A stretch of DNA of 11,079 bases from Gammaproteobacteria bacterium (GCA_018820745.1 JAHJNP010000324.1:1-11079), one strand, 5' to 3'. Positions 1 through 7,510 are shown, counted from the first letter of the stretch. Program-made: numbers and translations. Notes: generated by a model not told the origin, from the sequence alone.

Positions 1-233
1 ATCACTGCATCGATCTTCTGCTCGATCAGGCAATTGAATGCCGCCGCCGCGCCGGCCACCAACGCGATCCCCAGCGTGCCGGCCCACAGGACGTTCCAGG
101 CCGGCCAACCGGGCACGGCGAGAAACATGCCGATGACCGCGGTGAACACGATCAGGCTGACCACCCGCAACTTGCACAGTGCCAGGAACTGCTGGCAGCG
201 ACAGGCTGCCCCCTGAAACATCAAGGTCTCCAT
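1..233 (-). CDS. ctaB: Heme O synthase (protoheme IX farnesyltransferase), N-terminal part
   Basis: An integral inner-membrane prenyltransferase of the UbiA family that adds a farnesyl group to heme B to give heme O, the precursor of heme A. Only the first 77 residues are present; the rest runs off the left edge. Visible family signatures are [17 protein letters not shown] (about residues 21-37, start of the first membrane helix) and [17 protein letters not shown] (61-77). The latter is the first part of the conserved N..(D/E)..ID substrate/Mg2+ loop. The ATG at 233 lies 2 nt after the ctaA stop and is preceded by AGGAG at a 6-nt spacing, embedded in the end of ctaA, so the two are probably translationally coupled. 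An internal ATG at codon 5 is a weaker alternative. It is the last gene of the SURF1-ctaA-ctaB block. Confidence 0.93.
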   Translation of the reverse strand, partial: METLMFQGAACRCQQFLALCKLRVVSLIVFTAVIGMFLAVPGWPAWNVLWAGTLGIALVAGAAAAFNCLIEQKIDAV

Positions 234-235
234 GC

Positions 236-1222
236 TCATCTCCTGCGCACCCGATAGTTAAGCCACACCAGACTGACCAGCAACAGCGCCGCGCCGGTGT
301 TATGGGCCACGGCGACCGCAAGCGGCAGACTCAGCAGCACATTGCCGATTCCCAGCGCGACCTGCAGCGCCAGCAATCCGCCTATCGCCATTCCCATGCC
401 GGCATAACCCGGTGTGCGCGACAACCGCAGCACCAACCAGCCCATATACAAGGCAACGATCAGCGCCATGACGCGATGCACCCAGTGGATTGCCGTCAGT
501 GCGGCCATCGACAGCAATTCGCCGGATGCGGTCTCGCCGAGTGCGCGATGCAGGGTGAAGCCGTGTTCAAAATCCATCGGCGGCATCCATGCGCCCTGAC
601 ACAGCGGGAAATCGGTACAGGCCAGCGCCGCATAGTTGGAACTCACCCAGCCCCCCAGCGCGATTTGCGCGATCACCAGCACCAATCCTACTGCTGCGCT
701 GACGCGCAGATGGTCGACCCGCGCAAAATAGACATGACTGGCCTGGCCGCGTTCGCGTAGCCACAGCCAGAGCAGCAGGGACAAGGTAGCCATACCCCCC
801 AGCAGGTGCGCGGTAACCACCAAAGGCTTGAGCAATTGGGTAACCGTCCACATCCCAAGCAGTGCCTGAAACACGATCAGACCCACCAGCAGCATGGGCA
901 GGCCGGGGCCGCCGGCCGTGTCGCGGCGCCCTCGCCAGCCCGATACCGCAATCCCCAGCACCAGCAATCCCAGCGTTCCCGCGGCATAACGATGCACCAT
1001 TTCTTTCCATGCCTTGCCGTGGGATACCGGCCCTTCAGGGCGCTCGGCCAGTTCAGCGTTGATGGCGTCGGCCGCATGATGCGGCGTCAGCTTGCCATAG
1101 CAGCCGGGCCAGTCGGGGCAGCCCAGGCCGGCGTCGGACAAGCGCACATAGGCACCCAGGCTCACCACCCCCAGTGTGAGAACCAAAGCAGCCAGAATCA
1201 GGTTTCGGTATAGGGTCATCAT
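236..1222 (-). CDS. ctaA: Heme A synthase (COX15/CtaA family)
   Basis: Inner-membrane monooxygenase-type enzyme that oxidises the C8 methyl of heme O to a formyl group, giving heme A for the aa3/caa3 oxidase. At 328 residues it is full length for the proteobacterial family, with about eight hydrophobic segments. The two four-helix halves each carry heme-ligand candidates: H77 in EMVHRY and H139 in VVTAHL in the first half, H246/H249 in AIHWVHR and H307 in VAHNTGA in the second. Both periplasmic loop cysteine pairs are present, C35/C41 (CPDWPGC) and C202/C208 (CTDFPLC). The start overlaps the stop of the upstream Sco-like gene by one base (TGATG). Two adjacent ATG codons occur at 1222 and 1219, and either could be used. 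CtaB, which makes its substrate, follows directly. Confidence 0.96.
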   Translation of the reverse strand: MMTLYRNLILAALVLTLGVVSLGAYVRLSDAGLGCPDWPGCYGKLTPHHAADAINAELAERPEGPVSHGKAWKEMVHRYAAGTLGLLVLGIAVSGWRGRRDTAGGPGLPMLLVGLIVFQALLGMWTVTQLLKPLVVTAHLLGGMATLSLLLWLWLRERGQASHVYFARVDHLRVSAAVGLVLVIAQIALGGWVSSNYAALACTDFPLCQGAWMPPMDFEHGFTLHRALGETASGELLSMAALTAIHWVHRVMALIVALYMGWLVLRLSRTPGYAGMGMAIGGLLALQVALGIGNVLLSLPLAVAVAHNTGAALLLVSLVWLNYRVRRR

Positions 1223-1785
1223 CAGCCGATCTGGGAGGCTTTAAGCAGCAGCTTGAGGTCTTTCATCATGCGCTTGGGTTCCGGATCGGCAGGGAAACGC
1301 AGCATCAGGTTGCCGAGTGGATCGACCAGATAGATATGTCCGGCCCGGCTATCCTTGGCGGGAAACTGCTCGATAAAGGCGGCATCCGCCGGCCGCCACA
1401 CGTGCAGGCCGGGATAGTCCTGCAACAGCGCCGGGGCGGCCGCACCGGCATCGGTCAACACCCACAACCGCTCGATGCGCGACTGCTCCTTGCCCTGCGT
1501 GATCCGTATCTGGCGCATCAGGTACAACTGCCGCACACAATCGGCATCGCAGCTTGCGGGGCCGACGTGCACCATCAGCCACTTGCCCTGCAGCAACGCC
1601 AGATCAAGCGGCGTGCCATCGTGCGTCGTGCCGGCCGTCTGCTGCAGGGGCGTCACCTTGAGCAGGTCGCCATAATTGGTGTGCCCGGCCGGGCGCCAGC
1701 CAAAAAAGGCCAGGTACGCCGCCACCACCGGCACGACGAATACGCCTAACAACAACAGGAGTTTGCTACGAGGTGTCAATTGCAT
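1222..1785 (-). CDS. Sco-like membrane-anchored thioredoxin-fold protein, probable oxidase assembly factor
   Basis: A 187-residue protein with an N-terminal membrane anchor (about residues 9-28) and a periplasmic domain resembling Sco1/SenC thioredoxin-like proteins. A CxxxC motif lies at C79-C83, after the strand GKWLMVHVGPAS. The downstream segment AGHIYLVDPLGNLMLRFP (148-165) matches the Sco strand around its distal histidine. Compared with classical Sco (CPxxCP with a histidine about five residues before the conserved Tyr), both prolines are missing, and the only nearby histidine (H150) is two residues before Tyr152. It may therefore be a thiol reductase or a diverged copper chaperone for CuA. 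It sits between SURF1 (16 nt after its stop) and ctaA (1-nt overlap), which supports a role in cytochrome oxidase maturation. No strong ribosome site is seen before its ATG. The exact biochemical role is inferred. Confidence 0.85.
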   Translation of the reverse strand: MQLTPRSKLLLLLGVFVVPVVAAYLAFFGWRPAGHTNYGDLLKVTPLQQTAGTTHDGTPLDLALLQGKWLMVHVGPASCDADCVRQLYLMRQIRITQGKEQSRIERLWVLTDAGAAAPALLQDYPGLHVWRPADAAFIEQFPAKDSRAGHIYLVDPLGNLMLRFPADPEPKRMMKDLKLLLKASQIG

Positions 1786-1801
1786 GGGTCTACGTTATTG
1801 A

Positions 1802-2551
1802 TCAAAGCCTGGAATTCACATCGCCGTCGTGGCAACGCTTGACGTTCATTATCAGCCACAACACCGCCAGTGTCGCCGCCAAACTGTACCATTGGAAGGC
1901 ATAGCTCACGTGAGTACTGACCCCGCTATCGGGCCGCGGCCAGTTCCGCTGCAAGTTGTCGGGATAGCTGCTGGTCTGCAGCAGCAACACCGGCTGCAGC
2001 CTCAGCCCGGTGGTCGCCGCATAACGCGCAAAATCGAGATTCTGCCAGACGCGTCCCTGCGGCGCAGTCGGCGCCAGTTCGACGTAACGCGTATGCGGAT
2101 CGGCCGCCAGACCTTCCAGACGCACCACGCCCGCCGGTGCCGGTGGCGCCGGCACCTGATCGCGCGTGCGCCCCGCCGCCGCCCAGCCTCGATTGACCAG
2201 GATGGCGAGCGCGCCCCCATTGATCCGCAGCGGCGTCAGCACGTGATACCCTGCCACGCCCCCCTCCACCCGGTTGTCTAACAAAATGGTGTGCGCGTCG
2301 TCGAACACACCCTCAACCTCCAACTTGCGGTACAGCACGCTGTCACGATCAAGCAGTGTGCTGCCGACATGGATGGGGATGTCGCGCTCCGCCGCATCGT
2401 AACGGGCCTGCAGGGCACGCTTGGTTTCAGCGCGCTCGCTTTGCCAATTGCCAAGCCACAGCGTCAGCACGAAGAAAAACAGCGCCGCCAGGGTGGGCCA
2501 CACGGTAGGCGCAAATTCCCACGCCCCGGCACGCAGCTTCAGCAAGTGCAT
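1802..2551 (-). CDS. SURF1 family cytochrome oxidase assembly protein
   Basis: SURF1/Shy1 proteins are inner-membrane factors that bind heme A and help deliver it to subunit I. This 249-residue protein has the standard layout. The first membrane helix (about 16-36) ends in WLGNWQ. A periplasmic domain follows with RKLEVEGVFD (75-84), ILLDNRVEGGVAGYHVLTPL (89-108) and ILVNRGW (117-123). The C-terminal signature THVSYAFQWY (213-222) runs into the second helix (to about 236). The frame is open for 78 more codons upstream, but that part runs antisense to the DUF2909 gene and has no family similarity, so I chose the ATG at 2551. No clear Shine-Dalgarno precedes it. The gene starts 48 nt from the divergently oriented DUF2909 gene and is the first of a SURF1, Sco-like, ctaA, ctaB block. 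Confidence 0.93.
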   Translation of the reverse strand: MHLLKLRAGAWEFAPTVWPTLAALFFFVLTLWLGNWQSERAETKRALQARYDAAERDIPIHVGSTLLDRDSVLYRKLEVEGVFDDAHTILLDNRVEGGVAGYHVLTPLRINGGALAILVNRGWAAAGRTRDQVPAPPAPAGVVRLEGLAADPHTRYVELAPTAPQGRVWQNLDFARYAATTGLRLQPVLLLQTSSYPDNLQRNWPRPDSGVSTHVSYAFQWYSLAATLAVLWLIMNVKRCHDGDVNSRL

Positions 2552-2599
2552 GGGCCCAGCAATCCGGTTAGACTGGGATTTTGCCGGGAGACCCTTTTC

Positions 2600-2800
2600 A
2601 TGCGCATCGCTGCCCTGCTGTTCATCGTCTTCATTCTGGCCAGTCTCGCCAGCGCCCTTTACTATCTTATCAAGGACAAGGGGCAATCCGACCGCGTCGT
2701 CAAAATGCTGACCGTGCGGGTCGCGCTCTCCCTTACCCTGTTTATCCTGCTGATGGGTGGCTACTACTTGGGCTTCATCCCCCAAAGCGGGCTGCGCTGA
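2600..2800 (+). CDS. DUF2909 family twin-transmembrane protein
   Basis: A 66-residue protein, the only plus-strand gene here. It consists of two membrane helices (about residues 3-23 and 41-59) joined by a charged loop rich in K, D and R (KDKGQSDRVVK). This matches the small DUF2909/twin-transmembrane family often found opposed inside betaproteobacterial cytochrome oxidase clusters. GGGAG at 2585-2589 serves as ribosome site, about 10 nt before the ATG. It diverges from SURF1 with 48 nt between starts and converges on coxC, sharing a bidirectional terminator. Function is unknown. The location suggests a link to oxidase biogenesis, but nothing in the sequence shows what it does. Confidence 0.85.
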   Translation: MRIAALLFIVFILASLASALYYLIKDKGQSDRVVKMLTVRVALSLTLFILLMGGYYLGFIPQSGLR

Positions 2801-2816
2801 GCAGCCTCCACCGCAA

Positions 2817-2845
2817 CAAAAAGCCGCGCTGTACGCGGCTTTTTG
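2817..2845. terminator. Bidirectional rho-independent terminator between DUF2909 and coxC
   Basis: A perfect 12-bp inverted repeat, CAAAAAGCCGCG (2817-2828) and CGCGGCTTTTTG (2834-2845), closes a 5-nt loop (CTGTA). Because the outer stem is A5 on one side and T5 on the other, transcripts from either strand give a GC stem followed by a U-tract. It lies 16 nt after the DUF2909 stop on the plus strand and 42 nt after the coxC stop on the minus strand, so it can end both converging transcripts. Confidence 0.92.
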
Positions 2846-2850
2846 CTTGA

Positions 2851-2874
2851 CCGGTGCCGCACACGCGGTACCGG
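2851..2874. other. Second hairpin next to the terminator
   Basis: CCGGTGCCG (2851-2859) and CGGTACCGG (2866-2874) form a 9-bp stem around a 6-nt loop. There is one G-U wobble when read on the plus strand and one A-C mismatch on the minus strand. It sits between the coxC stop and the rho-independent terminator and has no U-tract of its own. It may protect the coxC mRNA 3' end or assist termination. Confidence 0.4.
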
Positions 2875-2887
2875 GTTTGGCAGCAGA

Positions 2888-3754
2888 CTAGATCAACCAG
2901 TAAACCACAATAAACAACAGCACCCACACCACGTCGACAAAGTGCCAGTACCATGACACCGCCTCGAAGGCGAAGTGGTGCTCTGCCGTGAAGTGGCCAG
3001 CGATCGAACGCAACAGCATCACGATCAGCATCGTCGTTCCGACCAGCACGTGAAACCCGTGGAACCCGGTCAGCATGAAGAAGGTCGCACCGTAGACGCC
3101 CGCGCCCAGCGTCAGGCCCATTTCCGAATAGGCATGGATGTATTCATACACCTGCAAGCCGAGAAATACCACGCCCAGTGCCACCGTCATCGCCAGGCCC
3201 AGAATCAGCTGCGTGCGGTTGCTCTTCTTCAAGCCCCAGTGCGCCCAGGTGATCGTGACGCCCGAGGTCAGCAACAGCAGGGTGTTGATCGCTGGAATCC
3301 CCCAAGCGCCCATTGGCGTGAAGTCGAATCCATCCTGCGTCAGTCCCGGTCCTGCGGTCGGCCAGGTGGCCTGGAAGCCCTCCCACAGCAGGCTGCCCGT
3401 TTCGGCGTCAGCCAGCCAGGGCACCGACAGCACCCGGGTATAGAACAGCGCGCCGAAGAAGGCGGCAAAGAACATCACTTCGGAGAAGATGAACCAGCTC
3501 ATCGACCAGCGGAACGAGGAATCAACCTGGCTGTTGTAGCGGCCCGCCTCACTGTCGCGAATCACTTCGCCAAACCAGCCGAACATCATATAGAACAGGA
3601 TCGCCACCCCGGTCAGGAGTACCCAGCCGCCATTGTCGATCTCGCGCATGGTCATGGTGCCACCCACCGCCATCAACAGCAGCGCAACCGAGCCGATGAT
3701 CGGCCAGAGCGAAGGTTGCGGCAGATAATACTTATCGGTTTGTGCCAGGCTCAT
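2888..3754 (-). CDS. ctaE: Cytochrome c oxidase subunit III
   Basis: Structural subunit III (also called CoxC) of the heme-copper oxidase, an integral inner-membrane protein that binds lipid and stabilises proton uptake by subunit I. It has 288 residues and is complete, with about seven hydrophobic helices. Recognisable family segments are WSMSWFIFSEVMFFAAFFGA (83-102, with conserved Glu92), the subunit III motif FHGFHVLVGTTML, and the C-terminal HFAFEAVSWYWHFVDVVWVL. The loop at about 113-148 carries an insert typical of proteobacterial subunit III. GAGGGG lies about 6 nt before the ATG at 3754. It is separated by 31 nt from the DUF2970 gene and is the last gene before the terminator at 2817-2845. 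Confidence 0.97.
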   Translation of the reverse strand: MSLAQTDKYYLPQPSLWPIIGSVALLLMAVGGTMTMREIDNGGWVLLTGVAILFYMMFGWFGEVIRDSEAGRYNSQVDSSFRWSMSWFIFSEVMFFAAFFGALFYTRVLSVPWLADAETGSLLWEGFQATWPTAGPGLTQDGFDFTPMGAWGIPAINTLLLLTSGVTITWAHWGLKKSNRTQLILGLAMTVALGVVFLGLQVYEYIHAYSEMGLTLGAGVYGATFFMLTGFHGFHVLVGTTMLIVMLLRSIAGHFTAEHHFAFEAVSWYWHFVDVVWVLLFIVVYWLI

Positions 3755-3785
3755 CTCATCCCCTCTTTCTTGTTTGTTAGATCGT

Positions 3786-3983
3786 TCAGTTCACGAACTG
3801 CATTGCCAGATACACCAGTAACAACATCGTCATCACGAACACCGCGCCGCCAATCAGGCCGGCGATGATGATCTGTGCCGGCGTCAGGCTTTGCGCGTCG
3901 GCGTCATAATCGCGCCGCTTGCGCACGCCAAAAAAACTCCAGAACACCGCCAGGACGGCTTTCAGATTTCCGCCTTTAGCCAC
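3786..3983 (-). CDS. DUF2970 family small membrane protein
   Basis: A 65-residue protein with an N-terminal amphipathic or basic part (LKAVLAVFWSFFGVRKRRDYD, about 7-27) and one membrane helix near the C-terminus (about 37-61, IIIAGLIGGAVFVMTMLLLVYLAM). This matches DUF2970, a family of unknown function regularly found between ctaG and subunit III in betaproteobacteria. I chose the GTG at 3983. It gives a protein of family length, has AGAGG about 7 nt upstream, and overlaps the ctaG stop by 8 nt, consistent with coupling. A longer frame to 4031 would overlap ctaG by over 50 nt with an Arg-rich, non-homologous start. Any assembly role is inferred from context only. Confidence 0.85.
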   Translation of the reverse strand: MAKGGNLKAVLAVFWSFFGVRKRRDYDADAQSLTPAQIIIAGLIGGAVFVMTMLLLVYLAMQFVN

Positions 3984-4530
3984 GCGGCAGCCTCTTCGGC
4001 AAAGCTGACGCCTGGCCCTTCGCCGCAGCATCGAAGAAGGTGTAGGACAGGGTCACGGTATGCACATCACGATCCATTGTCGGATCCAGCACAAACAGCA
4101 CCGGCATGCGCCGTGACTCGCCTGCGGCCAGGGTTTGCGGAGTAAAGCAGAAGCACTCTATCTTGTTGAAGAATGCTGCTGCGCGGGCCGGGCCATAACT
4201 CGGCACCGCAAGCCCCACGATGGGCTGATCGCTGGTGTTGGTCACCTCGTATTCCACCTGAACCAGCTGCCCCGGGTGCACCTTCATGCTGCGCTGAACT
4301 GGCTTGAACCGCCACGGCAGCGCTTCATTGGTATTGGCATCGAACTCCAGCGTCACCCAGCGGCTGGAATCGACCTGGGTGTTTTTCACCAGGCTTTGCT
4401 CGGCGCCGGAATTGATCCCGGTCACTTCGCAAATCTTGTAATAAAACGGCACCAGGGCGAAACCGAACCCGAACATGCCCAGTGTTACCACGATGAACTT
4501 GGTCAAGGTTTTGGCGTTGCCCACGGCCAT
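3976..4530 (-). CDS. ctaG: Cytochrome c oxidase assembly protein Cox11/CtaG (CuB chaperone)
   Basis: A single-pass inner-membrane protein whose periplasmic domain delivers copper to the CuB site of subunit I. It has 184 residues, with a membrane helix at about 11-29, then C34 in YYKICEVTG, an immunoglobulin-like beta domain, and the signature copper motif ECFCF (C126, C128). The conserved C-terminal strand TVTLSYTFFD (158-167) is present. All three cysteines known to matter for Cox11 are intact. The ATG at 4530 lies 3 nt after the stop of the small 39-residue gene; the DUF2970 start overlaps its 3' end. The position directly after ctaD fits its role. Confidence 0.96.
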   Translation of the reverse strand: MAVGNAKTLTKFIVVTLGMFGFGFALVPFYYKICEVTGINSGAEQSLVKNTQVDSSRWVTLEFDANTNEALPWRFKPVQRSMKVHPGQLVQVEYEVTNTSDQPIVGLAVPSYGPARAAAFFNKIECFCFTPQTLAAGESRRMPVLFVLDPTMDRDVHTVTLSYTFFDAAAKGQASALPKRLPRG

Positions 4531-4533
4531 GAT

Positions 4534-4653
4534 TTATTTCAGCCCGGTGTACAGGGTGAACAGGAACAGACCAATGACAATTGCCGCCAGAATAGCTGCC
4601 GTGCGGTATTTGCCGTTGCGCTTATCCGTCATGACCGCCAAGCCCCTGCTCAT
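4534..4653 (-). CDS. Cytochrome oxidase small assembly-type protein (39 residues)
   Basis: A tiny gene between ctaD and ctaG. Its ATG overlaps the ctaD stop (ATGA, 4650-4653) and its TAA ends 3 nt before the ctaG ATG. The product begins [17 protein letters not shown] and continues into one hydrophobic helix (about residues 18-36, ending LFTLYTGLK). The layout, a short basic N-terminus plus a single helix ending in YTGLK, matches the very short 'cytochrome oxidase small assembly protein' entries found at this position in betaproteobacteria. An internal ATG at 4632 would give a 32-residue form. The tight spacing on both sides supports it as a real coupled gene. Function is not established. Confidence 0.8.
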   Translation of the reverse strand: MSRGLAVMTDKRNGKYRTAAILAAIVIGLFLFTLYTGLK

Positions 4654-6227
4654 CTCACCACCGGCGCGGTTTCAAAGGTGTGATACGGCGCGGGCGACGG
4701 CAGCGTCCATTCCAGTCCTTCAGCACCCTCCCATACCCGATCGGTCGCCTTGTCGCCACCCTTGATCGTCTTCAGCACCAACACCAGGAAAATCAGCTGG
4801 CTGAAGCCGAAGATAAAGGCACCCACCGTGGCAAGCTGGTTGAACTCGGTGAACTGCAGCGCATAGTCGGGAATGCGGCGCGGCATGCCTGCCAGGCCGA
4901 GGAAGTGCATCGGGAAGAACAGAATATTCATGCCGATGACCGACAGCCAGAAATGCCACTTGCCCAGCGTTTCGCTGTACATGTGGCCAGTCCATTTCGG
5001 CAGCCAGTAGTAGATGCCGGCGAAGATGGAGAACAGTGCGCCAGAGACCAGCACGTAGTGGAAGTGCGCCACCACGTAATAGGTGTCTTGCAGCTGGATG
5101 TCGACCGGCGCGATCGCCAGCACCAGGCCGGAGAAGCCGCCAATCGTGAACAGGCAGACGAAGGCGATGGCGAACAGCATCGGTGTCTCGAAGGTCAGCG
5201 AGCCCTTCCACATCGTCGCCACCCAGTTAAAGATCTTCACACCGGTCGGTACTGCGATCAACATGGTCGAGAACATGAAGAACAATTGCGCGGCGACGGG
5301 CATCCCCACTGCAAACATATGGTGCGCCCACACGGTGAACGACAGGATCGCGATGGAAGCCGTCGCGTACACCATCGATGCATAGCCGAACAACGGCTTG
5401 CGTGCGAAGGTTGGGATGATCTGCGAGACGATGCCGAACGCGGGCAGGATCAGGATGTAGACCTCGGGATGGCCGAAGAACCAGAAGATATGCTGGAACA
5501 TCACCGGGTCACCGCCACCGGCCGCATTGAAGAAATGTGTTCCGAAGTTGCGGTCGGTCAGCAGCATGGTCACCGCGCCAGCCAATACAGGCATGGTGGC
5601 AATCAGCAGGTAGGCGGTGATCAGCCAGGTCCACACAAACAGCGGCATCTTCATCAATGTGAGGCCGGGCGCGCGCATGTTGAGGATAGTGGTGGCGATG
5701 TTGATCGAACCCATGATCGACGACAGGCCCATGATGTGAACCGCCAGAATCGTCAAGTCATAGGAAATGCCACCCTGGATGAACAGCGGCGGATACATCG
5801 TCCAGCCGCCTGCCACGGCGCCGCCGGGCAACAGGAAAGACGCCATCAGCATGAGCGCCGCCACCGGCAGCAGCCAGAACGCCCAGTTGTTCATGCGCGG
5901 GAACGCCATGTCGGGCGCGCCGATCATCAGCGGAACCTGCCAGTTCGCAAACCCGGAGAAGGCCGGCATGATTGCGCCGAAAATCATAATCAGCCCGTGC
6001 ATGGTGGTGAGCTGGTTGAAAAAATCCGGGTTGGTGAGTTGCATCCCCGGCTGGAAAAGTTCGGCGCGAATCAGCAGCGCCATGGTGCCTGCGGAAAACA
6101 GCATGATCAGCGCAAACCACAGGTACATCGACCCGATGTCCTTGTGGTTGGTGGTGGTCAGCCAGCGCATGATCCCGCTGGGGTGGCCGTGACTATGATC
6201 GTCGTGGGCGTGTGCAGCATCAGACAT
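4650..6227 (-). CDS. ctaD: Cytochrome c oxidase subunit I (A1-type heme-copper oxidase)
   Basis: The catalytic subunit, which reduces O2 to water at the heme a3-CuB centre and pumps protons across the inner membrane. It has 525 residues and is complete, with about twelve helices. Visible ligands are H77 (TMHGLI, heme a), H253 with Tyr257 (GHPEVY, CuB and the His-Tyr crosslink), H302/H303 (AHHMF, CuB), H388 (heme a3) and H390 (heme a) in AHFHY. The D-channel is marked by D106 ([12 protein letters not shown]) and E255. The K-channel is marked by K331 ([11 protein letters not shown]). This identifies the A1 class. The N-terminus has a His/Asp-rich stretch (H6, H8, H11, H13, H15). GAGGAG lies 8 nt before the ATG, 26 nt after coxB; the stop overlaps the next small gene. 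Confidence 0.98.
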   Translation of the reverse strand: MSDAAHAHDDHSHGHPSGIMRWLTTTNHKDIGSMYLWFALIMLFSAGTMALLIRAELFQPGMQLTNPDFFNQLTTMHGLIMIFGAIMPAFSGFANWQVPLMIGAPDMAFPRMNNWAFWLLPVAALMLMASFLLPGGAVAGGWTMYPPLFIQGGISYDLTILAVHIMGLSSIMGSINIATTILNMRAPGLTLMKMPLFVWTWLITAYLLIATMPVLAGAVTMLLTDRNFGTHFFNAAGGGDPVMFQHIFWFFGHPEVYILILPAFGIVSQIIPTFARKPLFGYASMVYATASIAILSFTVWAHHMFAVGMPVAAQLFFMFSTMLIAVPTGVKIFNWVATMWKGSLTFETPMLFAIAFVCLFTIGGFSGLVLAIAPVDIQLQDTYYVVAHFHYVLVSGALFSIFAGIYYWLPKWTGHMYSETLGKWHFWLSVIGMNILFFPMHFLGLAGMPRRIPDYALQFTEFNQLATVGAFIFGFSQLIFLVLVLKTIKGGDKATDRVWEGAEGLEWTLPSPAPYHTFETAPVVR

Positions 6228-6253
6228 CGTGTGCTCTCCTCTTTATATATTGT

Positions 6254-7408
6254 TTACTGCGCAGCGGGTGCGGCGGCTTCACCGGCGGCCCCACCCCGTG
6301 CGGCGGCAATCTTGGCAGGCTGCGCCAGGTCGCCCGTTTTGTTGTCCCACGCGTTGCGCTGGTAAGTCACCACGGCGGCGATGTCGGCATCGGACAACTG
6401 GCCGGCGAACGCTGCCATCGCTGTACCGGGACGACCGTTCAGGATCACGTCGATATGTGCATCGATCGGGCCGCTCGCGATTTTGGCGCCGCTGATTGCG
6501 GGAAACACCCCGGGCAGACCCTTGCCGTCGGCCTGATGGCAGGCGGCGCAGTTGGCTTGGTAGACCGTCTCGCCGCGTGCAATCAGTTCTGCTGCGTCGA
6601 AGGTCCGGGTGTTGTCGGCCGCTGCGCTGGTCGCCGCGCCTTTCTTCTTCTCGACCCAGGCCTTGTAGTCTTCTTCCGATACCACCTCGACCACGATCGG
6701 CATGAAACCATGGTCCTTGCCGCACAACTCAGCGCACTGACCACGATAGGTGCCGATCCTGTCAGCCTTGAACCAGCTGTCGCGGATGAAACCAGGAATC
6801 GCGTCCTGCTTGACACTCAGCGCAGGCACCCACCATGAATGGATCACATCGTTGGCGGTAATCAACAAGCGCACCCGCTTTCCGACCGGCACCACAATCG
6901 GCTCGTCGACTTCGAGCAGATAATGCTCGCCCTTTTCGGCGGTACCGACGATCTGTTCGCGCGGGGTGGAAAGGTTGCTGTAAAAGCTGATGTCGTCGTT
7001 GAGGTAGTCGTAACTCCACTTCCACTGAAAGCCAGTTATCTTGACGGTCATATCAGGGTTGGTCGTGTCCTTCATGTCGATCACCACCCTGGCGGCAGGG
7101 TAGGCCATCCCCACCAGGATGACGAAGGGAATCACCGTCCAGATGATTTCGACCGTGGTGTTTTCATGGAAATTCGCAGCCTTGTGGCCGAGCGACTTGC
7201 GGTGCTTCAGCAGCGAATAGAACATCGCACCGAAGACCACCACGAAGATCCCCAGGCACACCAGCATGATGAGGTTATGCAGATCGAACACGTCCTGCGC
7301 CACCTGACTCGCCGGTGTTTGCAGGTTGTATGCGTAGTCTGCCAGCGTCGACTGGCTGAACGCCAGCGCTGCCCCCATCATTCCTACACGTTGCCACTTG
7401 CTTTTCAT
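6254..7408 (-). CDS. ctaC: Cytochrome c oxidase subunit II with fused C-terminal cytochrome c domain (caa3-type)
   Basis: Subunit II (CoxB) receives electrons through its CuA centre and passes them to heme a. The 384 residues comprise a signal peptide (1-23, likely cleaved after TLA), two membrane helices (about 45-66 and 85-108), a cupredoxin domain and a class I cytochrome c domain. CuA ligands are all visible: H190 (VIHSWW), C225, E227 and C229 (CAELC), H233 and M236. The cytochrome c domain (about 270-355) has the heme site CAACH (287-291) and a likely axial Met331 (GTAMAAF). This fusion defines caa3-type enzymes, which hold their own electron donor. An Ala/Gly/Pro-rich tail follows. It is the first structural gene; 81 nt separate it from the DUF2244 gene. 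Confidence 0.97.
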   Translation of the reverse strand: MKSKWQRVGMMGAALAFSQSTLADYAYNLQTPASQVAQDVFDLHNLIMLVCLGIFVVVFGAMFYSLLKHRKSLGHKAANFHENTTVEIIWTVIPFVILVGMAYPAARVVIDMKDTTNPDMTVKITGFQWKWSYDYLNDDISFYSNLSTPREQIVGTAEKGEHYLLEVDEPIVVPVGKRVRLLITANDVIHSWWVPALSVKQDAIPGFIRDSWFKADRIGTYRGQCAELCGKDHGFMPIVVEVVSEEDYKAWVEKKKGAATSAAADNTRTFDAAELIARGETVYQANCAACHQADGKGLPGVFPAISGAKIASGPIDAHIDVILNGRPGTAMAAFAGQLSDADIAAVVTYQRNAWDNKTGDLAQPAKIAAARGGAAGEAAAPAAQ

Positions 7409-7432
7409 CGCGTCCCCCGTCCTCTCATCCCC

Positions 7433-7461
7433 ATTATTGGTCTCGTTGCGGCGTGTGTTGC
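7433..7461 (-). promoter_or_regulatory. Weak candidate promoter before ctaC
   Basis: On the minus strand, AATAAT (7438-7433, five of six to the -10 consensus) sits 17 nt after GCAACA (7461-7456, three of six to the -35 consensus). It would give a leader of about 17 nt before the ctaC ATG at 7408. The -35 match is poor, so this is a suggestion only. The oxidase genes may instead be read from the promoter upstream of the DUF2244 gene. Confidence 0.2.
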
Positions 7462-7470
7462 GGTTAGCCC

Positions 7471-7510
7471 TGCAACCTGCTGCGCTTCGTTATTCTTGCA
7501 ACCTGCTGCG
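7471..7510. repeat. 14-bp direct repeat across the DUF2244 stop codon
   Basis: TGCAACCTGCTGCG occurs exactly at 7471-7484 and again at 7497-7510, a period of 26 bp. One copy encodes the last residues of the DUF2244 protein (RSRLQ) and the other lies in the untranslated gap before ctaC. It could be a small tandem duplication or a paired protein-binding site. Confidence 0.6.

Noticed and set aside
2552..2785. A 78-codon upstream extension of SURF1
   Set aside because: It is antisense to the DUF2909 gene, highly charged, and unlike any SURF1 N-terminus. The ATG at 2551 gives a normal first membrane helix.
2975..3868. A 297-codon plus-strand open frame antisense to coxC
   Set aside because: Same His/Gln/Arg-rich antisense composition; subunit III on the other strand is unmistakable.
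3984..4031. A 16-codon upstream extension of the DUF2970 gene
   Set aside because: Arg-rich and buried in ctaG. The GTG at 3983 has a good ribosome site and gives the family length.
4680..6365. A 561-codon plus-strand open frame antisense to ctaD and the end of ctaC
   Set aside because: It is rich in His, Gln, Arg and Asp with no domain pattern. Such frames arise opposite GC-rich coding sequence, and the minus-strand genes have clear catalytic motifs.
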